Of a DNA stretch of 64,000 bases, positions 10,103 to 18,817 are shown piece after piece (position 1 is the first letter of the stretch; every line of letters begins with the position of its first letter). Origin of the DNA: Cannabis sativa (Eukaryota > Streptophyta > Magnoliopsida > Rosales > Cannabaceae); NCBI RefSeq assembly GCF_029168945.1, contig NC_083605.1, forward strand, positions 74,418,969-74,482,968, given 5' to 3'. A model generated the notes under the pieces. It worked only from the letters and a program-made list of their open reading frames with translations. It searched no databases and was not told the DNA's origin. Made by a program: the position numbers and the translations under genes.

Positions 10103-11703
10103 GTGCTCAAGGAGTTCGGCTCGGTTTTCGGGAATTTTCCCAATGTGTCTAAGAGCACAGGAAATGGTACTTTTGCTTGAGCATTTATTGGTGCACTGTC
10201 AGGGGCAACTTTTGAATTTGAAGTAGTGGTTTTGATGGATTGATCTTCCAAAGTTTTACCACTTCTTGTTGTGATGGCATTAACCCCTTTAACGATGGGA
10301 TCATTAGAGGTGGAGGTTTCAGCCATATGTTGCCCTTGTGCATTGAATTGAGGTTGGGAAGGAAGTCTGCCTTTCTCAGAAATAGCCAAGGATGCGGTCA
10401 ATTTTGAAAATTGACTTTTTATTTCTTGGACATCTTCCTTTAATTGGCGATTGATTTTAGCTTGTTCCTCAATGAATGCATGAATAGTGCTTTCAAGGGA
10501 GTTCCCTTGTTGTTGAGCATTGTATTGAGGCGTAGGATATGCCTTTGGAGGTTGAGCTTGATGCTCATTTCTCCATTGTCCTCCAGATGTTTGAGCTTGG
10601 TTAGAGTTATCTCTCCAACTGAAATTCGGGTGGTTTCTCCAACCAGGGTTGTACGTATGGGAGAATGGCTTGTTATATTGCCCTAAGGCATTGCATTGCT
10701 CCTCATGAACCCCCTTCATTTCTTTGTAAACTAAGCAGTCCTTAGCTAAATGCCCATTTTCTCCACAAACGAAACAAGGTTCGAGTGGTCTGGATTGTGC
10801 TTGGGCAACCATGCACCCTTTTTGGCCATCTTTAGTCGTAAGGATTTCAATTTGCTTTTTTAAAGATTCGACTTGGGCCTTTAAGCTGTCCTCTTCCCGA
10901 AGTTGGTAAATCCCAGCTGGTCGATTTCTGTTGGTGCTTTCAGCAGCACTTGGACCAGTCCATGTGTGAGATTTTTCAGCAAGCTCAATGAGAAACTCAA
11001 GAGCTTCTTCGGGTTCCTTTTGAAGGAACTCACCGTTGCACATCATTTCTACGAACTGGCGCTCACGACTTGTGAGGCCTTCATAGAAGTAGCTGACGAT
11101 GCGCCAACTCTCGTACCCGTGGTGTGGACACTGACTTAAGAGATCTTTAAATCTCTCCCAGACTTGATAGAACGTTTCATTGTCTTTTTGGGAAAATGTT
11201 GAGATTTGTCTTTTCAAACTGTTGGTCTTATGGACAGGGAAATATTTAACAAAAAATGTTTTGGTCATTTCTTCCCATGTTCCGATAGACCTAGATCTCA
11301 AAGAATACAACCAACTTTTAGCTTTATCCTTCAAGGAGAAGGGAAAAAACTTTAAGCGTGCAGCATCATTGATGGTTGCTCGGTCATAAAAAGTGTCAAC
11401 AACTTCCTCAAATTCCCTAATATGCACATATGGATTTTCATTTTCTATTCCATGAAAAGTTGGCAAAAGTTGAATAATGCCGGGTTTGACACCAAGACTT
11501 GGCATATTAGGTGGAAATATGAAGCATGATGGTATGGAAGTTTGGGTGGGGTGAAGGTAATCATTAAGTGTTCTCTGTTGTATTTCATTATTATTATTCA
11601 TTGCGAAGGGATTACCGATTATCGTGTGAATGGGAGAAGGAGTAGTGGATGGATTGGACGAAGTTTCACTAGAAGTGGTTTCGTCAGAAGAAGAGTTACT
11701 CAT
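10099..11703 (-). CDS. Athila Gag
   Basis: 534 codons starting MSNSSSDETT. A retrotransposon gag domain spans about residues 80-245 (typical stretch SFSLKDKAKSWL-like, here PFSLKDKAKSWLYSL at 121-135, and YFYEGL at 205-210). A coiled-coil-like stretch follows (about 273-292), then a CCHC zinc knuckle, Cys310-Cys313-His318-Cys323, for RNA binding. It should form the particle that packages the element RNA. The start codon is the first ATG after the leader. The frame ends four bases into the overlapping protease frame, and gag-pol is not continuous. Confidence 0.9.
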   Translation of the reverse strand: MSNSSSDETTSSETSSNPSTTPSPIHTIIGNPFAMNNNNEIQQRTLNDYLHPTQTSIPSCFIFPPNMPSLGVKPGIIQLLPTFHGIENENPYVHIREFEEVVDTFYDRATINDAARLKFFPFSLKDKAKSWLYSLRSRSIGTWEEMTKTFFVKYFPVHKTNSLKRQISTFSQKDNETFYQVWERFKDLLSQCPHHGYESWRIVSYFYEGLTSRERQFVEMMCNGEFLQKEPEEALEFLIELAEKSHTWTGPSAAESTNRNRPAGIYQLREEDSLKAQVESLKKQIEILTTKDGQKGCMVAQAQSRPLEPCFVCGENGHLAKDCLVYKEMKGVHEEQCNALGQYNKPFSHTYNPGWRNHPNFSWRDNSNQAQTSGGQWRNEHQAQPPKAYPTPQYNAQQQGNSLESTIHAFIEEQAKINRQLKEDVQEIKSQFSKLTASLAISEKGRLPSQPQFNAQGQHMAETSTSNDPIVKGVNAITTRSGKTLEDQSIKTTTSNSKVAPDSAPINAQAKVPFPVLLDTLGKFPKTEPNSLST

Positions 11704-12562
11704 CCACTCTTGTTTGCTTTTTTTTTTTTTTTAAATATATTTAATTTTTTTGTTCAACTTGTTCCCAGGTTACTTTGGAGGTTTTTAGAATGGTCCTTCA
11801 CAACTTACTAGAACTCCCCGGGGTTTACTAGGTAAGTGTGAAGGGTTCACTAACCTTTTCGACCAAAGACCTTTCTAAGCAAAAATGAGTTGCTTATTTT
11901 TGATAAAACAAGGTTGTTTTTGTTATAGTAAATAGCACAAAAATGTAATATTACAATGATTAACACAAAAATGTTCCCAGGCCAATTGGAAAGGTTGCCA
12001 AGGTACCGCTTCGTCCCAACCTTGCCTAGACAGAACCGAGGTTCCCAGGTAAGGTGGAGGGTACACTAACACAAACCTTATTTAAAAACCAATCTTTCTA
12101 GACAGAACAATCTTGGTTTGTGTCATATACAATATTACACCGTTGTACCAAATACTAAGCGTTTTATGAAGAAGTTTTTATAACTTACTTTTTTTTTTTT
12201 GTATTTTATGATTTTTTTAGAGGACTTAAATGCTATGAGTACTAAGAAAAAGACAAATAAAACACTAATGAAAAAAAAGAAACAATAACTAAAAGATAGT
12301 ATAAACAATCACACTAAACAAAAATTAAAGTAAAAAAATAAAAAAAAATAAAGGGAATAGACTTTTTTTTTTTCAAGAAATCATTTCTGATAAGGAAGAT
12401 CGGATAAAACCGCAACCTTAGAGCATACTTTGAATTCTTGGTATTTTTTTTTACAAATATTTACACAACATAAGACAATATTCACAAGAAAATAAAATGT
12501 AACAAAAAAAAAAAGTTACTAACCTCTTGATTGTAGATTTCACTAGCTTTCGAAAAATTACC
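11704..12562 (-). other. Athila untranslated leader
   Basis: About 860 bp between the primer-binding site and gag. It holds two diverged repeats, each beginning gttcccagg and including a gggttcacta/gggtacacta motif and a cctttct...aga motif (about 11759-11887 and 11974-12118). No ORF. Leaders of this kind usually contain packaging and dimerisation signals; that role here is inference. Confidence 0.7.
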
Positions 12563-12580
12563 TCCCCGGCAACGGCGCCA
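12563..12580 (-). other. Athila primer-binding site for tRNA-Asp
   Basis: The plus strand tccccggcaacggcgcca equals the 3' end of plant tRNA-Asp including CCA, as I recall it. On the minus strand it is a TGGCGCCGTTGCC-type primer-binding site, 5 bp from the 5' LTR. Confidence 0.92.
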
Positions 12581-12585
12581 AAATT

Positions 12586-14118
12586 TGTTTAACGCCCAAA
12601 TGTGACTTCCACTAGCGGTGGTTGTAGTATAGATCGGGCGGTCGATTCCACAGGGAGGTGATTATGGACAAAAGCGTTAGTAGAAAAATAAAAACAAAAG
12701 GTTAATAATAAGTGATAATAGTAACAAATGATTTTGTGATTTTTGTTTTGGTAATAAATATTAAAGGAAAGCAAATAAAGGTGTAATCAATAATAAAAGA
12801 GAGAAAGGCTTCAAGAATCATCCATATGCTTGTTTAGTTATTTTGTACCTTTGATTCACTAAGTTGACACAAATGATGTAACATTAAAGTTCATTATATT
12901 TTGAGTATACAAGTTCTTAAAAATAAAAGAAATAATTTAATCTTATGTAGAACCTAGAAATGACATTATACATCAAGCAATAATGCAATAAAAGATTAAA
13001 TATAAAACTAAACATCAATATTATTTTTACTAAATAGTAACACATAGAAAGAGCATGACTAATCCTATATATTTTTAGTAAAAATAATGACAAAGAGATA
13101 GAGATGGAGATGGATGTGATAGTGAAGGAAATGAACACTAATATTACTTTTATTAATTTTTAGACACATAGGGAGAGCATGACTAAACCTATATATCATT
13201 TAACTAAAAGTAAATAAAAATGAACATAAAAGATAGAAATGAGCAATACTATCATTACTATAATCACTAAATAAAAATATATAGAAAGAGCATGACTAAG
13301 TCTATATATATATTTGGTATAATAGCATAGATAGTATAGATGGAAGAAGAACATAAAAATAAAAGTGGAATATGAACTTGCATTACTCAAATAAACATTA
13401 CAACAAAAAGTGAATCAAAGATACAAAATAACCTCACTTTGCATATGGAATCATCCCTAACCTTCCAAGGAAGATTAGACCATTATGCTAATCATTCTCA
13501 TAAAATTTCTAAAGAGAAAAGATGAGAAGAAAAGTTGAGAGAATTTTGCTATAGTTTTTCTACACTAAAAATTACACTCTCCAAATTACTAAAATGAGCT
13601 CCTATTTATAGAGCCATAAAAGGACTAAAAATAAATAAATAAAAATTTGGGATTATAAAATAAATATTAAGATTAAATTTGACATTTCAAATCAAAAATA
13701 AAATTAATATTATTTTTGTTATCATTGTGATTTTGACTTCTACTCTTTGGATGAAGGTTGAGTGTGGAAGAGGAAAATAGGGTTGATGATGACCTAGACT
13801 TATCATCATTGCATCACATGCTTTGGAAGAGACAAAATTGATGATGAGCTTCATGGGCTAGGCTTAACCTTTTTGGGTTGGGTTGCTTTGGACTTCAACA
13901 AAAATGCCATTTTTTTCTTCATTTCTTTTCAACTTTGCTCCTTCCTCTTTCTTTCAACAAAAATACACTTTAATTCCTACAAGAAAGACATAAATTGAAT
14001 CAAAATCAAATATTTTCATTTATAAAATATATTACAATAATTTCATGAAAATATCAATTAAAACTCAATTTATTTTATCATTTAAAATAAATAAAAGTGT
14101 ATTTTTAACCACTAATCA
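12586..14118 (-). repeat. Athila 5' LTR
   Basis: 1,533 bp. On the minus strand it starts TGATTAGTGG and ends TTAAACA, next to the primer-binding site. It acts as promoter for the element; a plausible TATA-type stretch on the minus strand is ctataaatagg (complement of 13600-13610). Confidence 0.93.
12618..12649 (+). other. tRNA-Asp-like segment inside the Athila LTR (U5 side)
   Basis: 12618-12632 reads gtggttgtagtatag, 14 of 15 bases identical to the 5' end and D-arm of plant tRNA-Asp as I recall it. 12640-12649, ggtcgattcc, resembles a tRNA B box lacking one base. The same sequence is at 3370-3401 in the other LTR. It lies antisense to the element, 38 bp from the primer-binding site. Confidence 0.6.
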
Positions 14119-14366
14119 GTCACCCATCCTTGAAATTGCTCCAGGCCAAGCACGCTTAACTGTGGAGTTTTTTCGAGATGGGCTACCGAAAAACAAGATG
14201 CACCTTGTTGATATAGGTAGTACCAATCAATCCATTTAAGCTCTCTTCAACGTCTCATACCTACACAGTCTCAGAATCATCCCACTTGACCTTCCCCAGG
14301 CGGTGTGGGATTGCACAGCTTACCCGGTATTTCCCCTTACGGATCACGGGACTACTGACTGTCACA
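14119..14366 (-). repeat. Cassandra LTR copy C, right part
   Basis: Continues copy C after the Athila insertion; begins with the duplicated gtcac and keeps the 5S A-box region. Eight bases (tatgtagt) are missing compared with copy A near 14250. Ends tgtcaca, followed by the aataa target duplication. Confidence 0.87.
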
Positions 14367-14423
14367 AATAATACATCTACGTTATATACAGTTACATTTT
14401 GATTTATTTTTTATTTTGGTTGC

Positions 14424-15001
14424 CTTATAGTTGCATTATCGTTTTATGATAGTTTATATATTATGCAAGAATTTAATTTGATGGGGACTAAGAAATAGTA
14501 GTTATACATAGTAAGTTTTGTGCAAATAGTTGCATATTAATTTTATAGTGAAATAACATATGCAAGTAGCAAAACTATAATAAAACTTCTAAACAACTGT
14601 ATGCAAGTGCAAATAGTTACCTTATAGTTGCATTATCGTTTCATGATAGTTTATATATTATGCAAGAATTTAATTTGATGGGGACTAAGAAATAGTAGTT
14701 ATACATAGTAAGTTTTGTGCAAATAGTTGCATATTAATTTTATAGTGAAATAACATATGCAAGTAGCAAAACTATAATAAAACTTCTAAACAACTGTATG
14801 CAAGTGCAAATAGTTGTCTTATAGTTGCATTATCGTTTTATGATAGTTTATATATTATGCAAGAATTTAATTTGATGGGGACTAAGAAATAGTAGTTGTA
14901 CATAGTAAGTTTTGTGCAAATAGTTGCATATTAATTTTATAGTGAAATAACATATGCAAGTAGCAAAACTATAATAAAACTACAAAACAACTGTATACAA
15001 A
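14424..15001. repeat. Tandem repeat, about three copies of 197 bp
   Basis: cttatagttgcattatcg recurs at 14424, 14621 and 14818, exactly 197 bp apart. Copies are nearly identical; the third diverges after about 14980. Each unit contains smaller dispersed tgcaa/ttgcat motifs. Confidence 0.92.
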
Positions 15002-15177
15002 CTAAAATACAGGAAAAACTCTTTGAACATCAACATCCATGATAAATCTCATTGTTACCCATTGATGATATAAAAATGGACAGTAAACAACTAGATAAAA
15101 AACATATTAAAAAAATACATACAGAAGGTGTAAAATTTCAAATATGGAAGAAAACCAAAAAGAAACCGAAAACAAAC

Positions 15178-15238
15178 CTCGGTTCGAACATCAGTACCAA
15201 CATTAGCTTTTTTCCCAGAAACGTTGACAATGAAATCT
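15178..15238 (-). pseudogene. Exon-like fragment, unidentified
   Basis: On the minus strand a 61-bp open segment translating to FIVNVSGKKANVGTDVRTE is preceded by cag and followed by gt, as an internal exon would be. I do not recognise the protein. It may be captured gene sequence inside the surrounding transposon, or chance. Confidence 0.3.
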
Positions 15239-15379
15239 CTGCATTATTTGTTGAGCAAACATACATAAGAAGCACAATGATTTCCTAAGATTGTGCCTAA
15301 AACCAGTGAAAATATTTTTCATTTCTCAGAACACTTTCCTTGACTTCGACTATTCTTTATTATTTGATTTTGTCTTCAG

Positions 15380-15448
15380 GTATTAGCTTTTGTTGTCTAT
15401 ACTCTTTCTGGCTTTATTCTCTACACAGTCGCTCCATATGTTATCAAG
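15380..15448 (+). pseudogene. Exon-like fragment encoding a hydrophobic segment, unidentified
   Basis: 69 bp (23 codons, phase 0 at both ends) between ttcag and gt, preceded by a T-rich tract. It encodes a membrane-like segment beginning VLAFVVYTLSGFILY. I do not recognise the family. It points the opposite way from the fragment at 15178-15238, so the two do not form one gene. Confidence 0.35.
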
Positions 15449-15466
15449 GTCCGTTTCTTCGTAAGA

Positions 15467-15900
15467 ATATATAAGAAACTAGCTTTACAATTAAAAATTA
15501 AAAATAAACAGAAAAGAAGAATTGTTATGTAAAAAAATTAAAAATTAAAAACTGAAATAAAATTAAAAATTAAAAATTAAAAACTGAAATAAAATTAAAA
15601 ATAAAAAGAAAAGAAGGAAAAAAGAGAGTGAAATGATGGATTGATTGATAGAAGTCAATCCTAGACCTAAGCAACAATATATAAGAAACTAGGTTTACAA
15701 TTAAAAATTAAAAATAAAAATAAAAAAAGAATTGTTATGGAAAAAAAATTAAAAATTAAAAACTGAAAATAAAATTAAAAATTAAAAATTAAAAACTGAA
15801 ATAAAATTAGAAATAAAAAATTAAAAACTGAAATAAAATTAAAAATAAAAAGAAAAGAAGAAAAAAAAAGAGTGAAATGATGGATTGATTGATAGAAAAT
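15467..15900. repeat. Imperfect tandem duplication, A-rich, about 200 bp
   Basis: atataagaaactag and attgattgatagaa mark the same order of motifs in 15467-15660 and 15677-15900, with attaaaaattaaaaactga units repeated a variable number of times within each copy. Confidence 0.75.
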
Positions 15901-16311
15901 GAAAAAAGAGAGGGAAGAGAGTAGGATTTGATTGATGATGGATGGAATGATGACTAAGTGGTATTTGTGTAATAAAACCAACATTGTAAGTAAAAAAGTT
16001 GATATGGGCGTGTAGGAATATTTTGGTAATAAATTGTGCAAAAGTGATTTTTCATGTAAAAATTTCTATATTTTTATGTATAACAATAAAATCTAATTAC
16101 TCATTCAAATTAAATGAAAATATTAATTAATTTGATTGGATGATAGATGTATTGGATTTTAGGACACCCCATCCAACATCTGATCCTATCCAATTGAATA
16201 TTCAAAGATAACATCCAATTTGATCCGATCATAATTGGAAATTCAATGTTTGACGATCGATTGTAATTAGATTGGTCAGTTATTATTAGATTTGATCGAT
16301 TTATGCACACC

Positions 16312-16545
16312 TCTAATTACACTACGTAATTACTAAAAACTTTCAATTTTAAGTATTAACCACTAACAAATATTATTTTTATGTGTAATAACTAACTATT
16401 TTATCAAATAAGATATTATCAATTTATATATAATAATTATCATCTCATGTCTAAACACTCTGGTATTTTAAATATTGTGTAATTACTAGACTATTACTGC
16501 ACCCTAATAATTACACAATAACTTTTCAAACACACTCTAAAATTT
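16312..16545. mobile_element. MITE-like repeat (taattaca family)
   Basis: Bounded by taattacac-type motifs at both ends. A related copy lies in inverted orientation at about 29450-29790 (shared gtattaa...gaaagtttttaataac segment). Confidence 0.45.
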
Positions 16546-16737
16546 TAAAATAATAAATCTTTCAAAATAGAAAGAAAATCTTTCAAATTTTGTAAACTTA
16601 TATTTGGCTCAATCAAAATGATTTTGTGCACACACAAAACAATTCAGAAGAAATAAAAAAGAGAGATTTTTATTAATAGAATAATTAGTATTTTTACTCA
16701 TTGAACTTTTTACACTGTTAAGTTGTGCCCCTTATAA

Positions 16738-17128
16738 TGTATAACTTGTTAATAATACCCATTGAAATATATTTTACAGTTACGTAACCCTTCTATTATA
16801 TATTCTATGTAATTTTATTGTAAAATGAGTGAAGCAGTGGATGATCGTTGATAAATAAACGCAAATTAAATACCTTTAACCGTTTTTATGTTAATAAATA
16901 ATAGAATAAAAGACTTTTTATATAATAATTTATATTGATATTTATATTTATAGTATTTTAATCATTAAAGTAAAAAGGATAAAAAAAAAAGTATTTAATG
17001 TGCATCTATTTATAACTACCATCCACCACGTCACTCATTTCACCATAAAATTGAATAGAATATGATAAAAGGATCATGTTACTGTAATGGTTATATTTTA
17101 AGAGGTATTATTCATGAGTAGTATACTA
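16738..17128. mobile_element. Foldback MITE
   Basis: The left half (acagttacgtaacccttcta...aaatgagtgaagcagtggatg) is matched by the reverse complement of the right half (catccaccacgtcactcattt...), so the 390-bp segment is a near-complete palindrome with an AT-rich centre. Exact ends not determined. Confidence 0.6.
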
Positions 17129-17131
17129 TAA

Positions 17132-18085
17132 CACTACTAAAAAATACGGAATTCGTGACAGTTTTACACCCGGTAAAGAATTCCTGACGGTCGAGAATAT
17201 ATGGTAGAATAGGTGACGGTAAAAAAATTAGGGAAAAGAATTTCCGACAATTTTATAGTTGATACTATAGGCCACGATTTTAAAACGTAACCTATAGTAT
17301 AACCAATGGTTTTAAACTGTGGCTTATAGTGGATTTCCCCCTCAAAAAACAAAGTCATCGTCTTCATCCTCTTCGGAACCACTTCTCGCATATGTCGGAG
17401 CCGCTCGAAAACCTTTACAAGCTTCATCCTCATCCACTGTCGCTTTCCTCCTCCTCAAAACTTTCTTTTACAAGCTTCAGATTGCTTTTCACTTGACTAT
17501 TCTCGAAACTTTCTTCGGATTGCAAGCTTTAATTTTTTTTGCACACACATAGATCAAGATCAACAAATTAAATCATAGCTAATAAAAATTTATACAGTAA
17601 ATAAGAGAATGTTGTGCTTACCTTTGTGTTGCTATGAGAGAGCGGAGGAGAAGGACGAAGTGAGAGAGAGTGGAGGAGAGGGATGGCGTGACTCGTGGTC
17701 GCGGAGGAGAGAGAGCTGAGAAATAAAATAAAATTTACAAATAACTTTGAAAAAATAAGATCTTTTTTTTTTTTTTTTTGGGGGGGGGGGGGGGGAGTTA
17801 TAGCTTAAGAGGCAGGAAATGAAATTTAAGATGTGAGAAATAAAATTTTAGATTTGAAACGCGTTAAATTCAAGCATGGAAAATCCGTAAGCAATTCCCA
17901 TTTAAAAATACATAGAATTTTTTAAAGCACGTTTAAAAATTGTCGCCTATACCTCCCGGCCGTTTAAAACAATTAGGAATGTTTTATTTTTTCGACGGTT
18001 TTAAATATTCGCTTAATTTATTTTTATAGCGGTAATTTTTTTAAAAAAAATTGTTTTTAACACCGTCGCGAGTACTTACTGGCAT
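17132..18085. mobile_element. CACTA-like element, one recognisable end
   Basis: Begins cactactaaaaaa, the usual CACTA terminus, followed by repeated motifs gtgacggt/gacggtcg and by cctatag/gcttatag stretches that recur in altered form near 17945-18070. No matching gtagtg end was found on the right, so the limit near 18085 is a guess and the element may be truncated. No transposase. Confidence 0.5.
17763..17795 (+). repeat. T17-G16 homopolymer junction
   Basis: Seventeen T directly followed by sixteen G within the CACTA-like element. Confidence 0.95.
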
Positions 18086-18817
18086 TATTAGCTTAATTGT
18101 AGATTAATGATTTAATTTGTTCAATATTGGTGCACTTATATATATAGTTATATATATAGGGTGTAATATGGAAACAATAATTTTCAGATTCTTTATCACA
18201 TATATATATTTTTTTTAATTTTAATCATAGATCCTGAATTAATCTACATCACAAATAGAAATAATGTGTGTTTATTATATTGTATATATATGTATATGCA
18301 TGATGAATGGTAAATGAAAATGACATTTTAATAATTAAGAAGAGGAGAGCAATATATAGCAAAGATATATTTATATATATTCATACATGGAGTGAAGAAA
18401 GAAGAATAGCATTATTAATTGCCATGCAAATTTGAGATATTCTAATTCTCTCTTCCATGCAACATTATTGAAATTAAGCATCTTCTTATCCTCAGTTTCA
18501 TATAGCAACCTCCATTTTATTTAATTTTATTTTTCTTTCCCATATTATTATTATTATTATATCTTATTTTATTCTTTTATTTTTCCTCCTAATGACTTAT
18601 CTCCCAAACTAGTTGCATGCATATATTATTAAAGCAACCCTTATACTACTATTCCTCTTTAAATTAACTTTCTCATCACTCATTTCCCACACACCCTCAA
18701 ATTTTATGTACCATATAATAGAGTAGTATTCTCATTATAATCTCATTCCATTTGTGAACCAACCAAAAGAAAAAAACTATATTGTGACAAAACAAGAAAT
18801 ATAACATTGTTTGGAGA
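18086..18817 (+). promoter_or_regulatory. Upstream region of the ALMT gene
   Basis: AT-rich, with no ORF. Probable promoter and 5' leader; ccatataatagag at about 18710 could be a TATA-type element, about 105 bp before the ATG. This is weak evidence. Confidence 0.35.

Larger units (their letters stand above)
3338..14118 (-). mobile_element. Athila-type Ty3/gypsy LTR retrotransposon, complete ends, frames broken
   Basis: A 10,781-bp element bounded by two 1,533-bp LTRs that share a constant offset of 9,248 bp at both ends and look identical wherever compared. LTR termini are TG...CA. The 5-bp target duplication gtcac is at 3333-3337 and 14119-14123. On the minus strand the order is 5' LTR, tRNA-Asp primer-binding site, leader, gag, protease, reverse transcriptase, RNase H, integrase, noncoding 3' region, polypurine tract, 3' LTR. 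Gag, the CCHC knuckle and the RT/integrase style point to the non-chromodomain Athila/Tat group. No envelope-like ORF is visible in the 1.5 kb after integrase. Confidence 0.93.
2205..14366 (-). mobile_element. Cassandra TRIM retrotransposon with three LTRs, split by an Athila insertion
   Basis: The order is LTR (2205-2637), internal (2638-2709), LTR (2710-3080), internal (3081-3152), LTR (3153-3337 plus 14119-14366). The whole array is flanked by a 5-bp direct repeat aataa at 2200-2204 and 14367-14371, so it behaves as one insertion. On the minus strand each LTR begins TGTGACAGTC and ends GTTACA. Each internal segment is only 72 bp and carries a primer-binding site (TGGTATCAGAGC, initiator tRNA-Met) and a G-rich polypurine tract. 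The LTRs carry a 5S-rRNA-like domain, which is diagnostic for Cassandra. It encodes no protein. Confidence 0.9.
14372..16320. mobile_element. Right arm of the older unclassified element
   Basis: Contains a three-copy 197-bp tandem array, two exon-like fragments on opposite strands, an imperfect 200-bp tandem duplication and a gatc-rich end (16100-16310) resembling the left arm at 1405-1720 in inverted orientation. Boundaries are approximate and no target duplication was seen. Confidence 0.35.

Noticed and set aside
12563..12649. A complete tRNA-Asp gene
   Set aside because: The 3' end precedes the 5'-like part, and anticodon arm and proper spacing are absent; it is a primer-binding site plus a tRNA-like segment.
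12589..13390. Small frames within the LTRs (also at 3341-4142)
   Set aside because: AT-rich, hydrophobic by composition, and identical only because the LTRs are identical.
14424..15001. CRISPR array
   Set aside because: The 197-bp units abut without unique spacers and the context is a plant genome; this is a simple tandem repeat.
1405..16320. Firm hAT assignment of the older element around Cassandra
   Set aside because: The termini look similar but no 8-bp target duplication could be found, so it is listed only as unclassified.
17319..17552. Ser-rich 77-codon frame as a gene
   Set aside because: Lies inside a CACTA-like element, biased composition, no recognisable domain or splice context.
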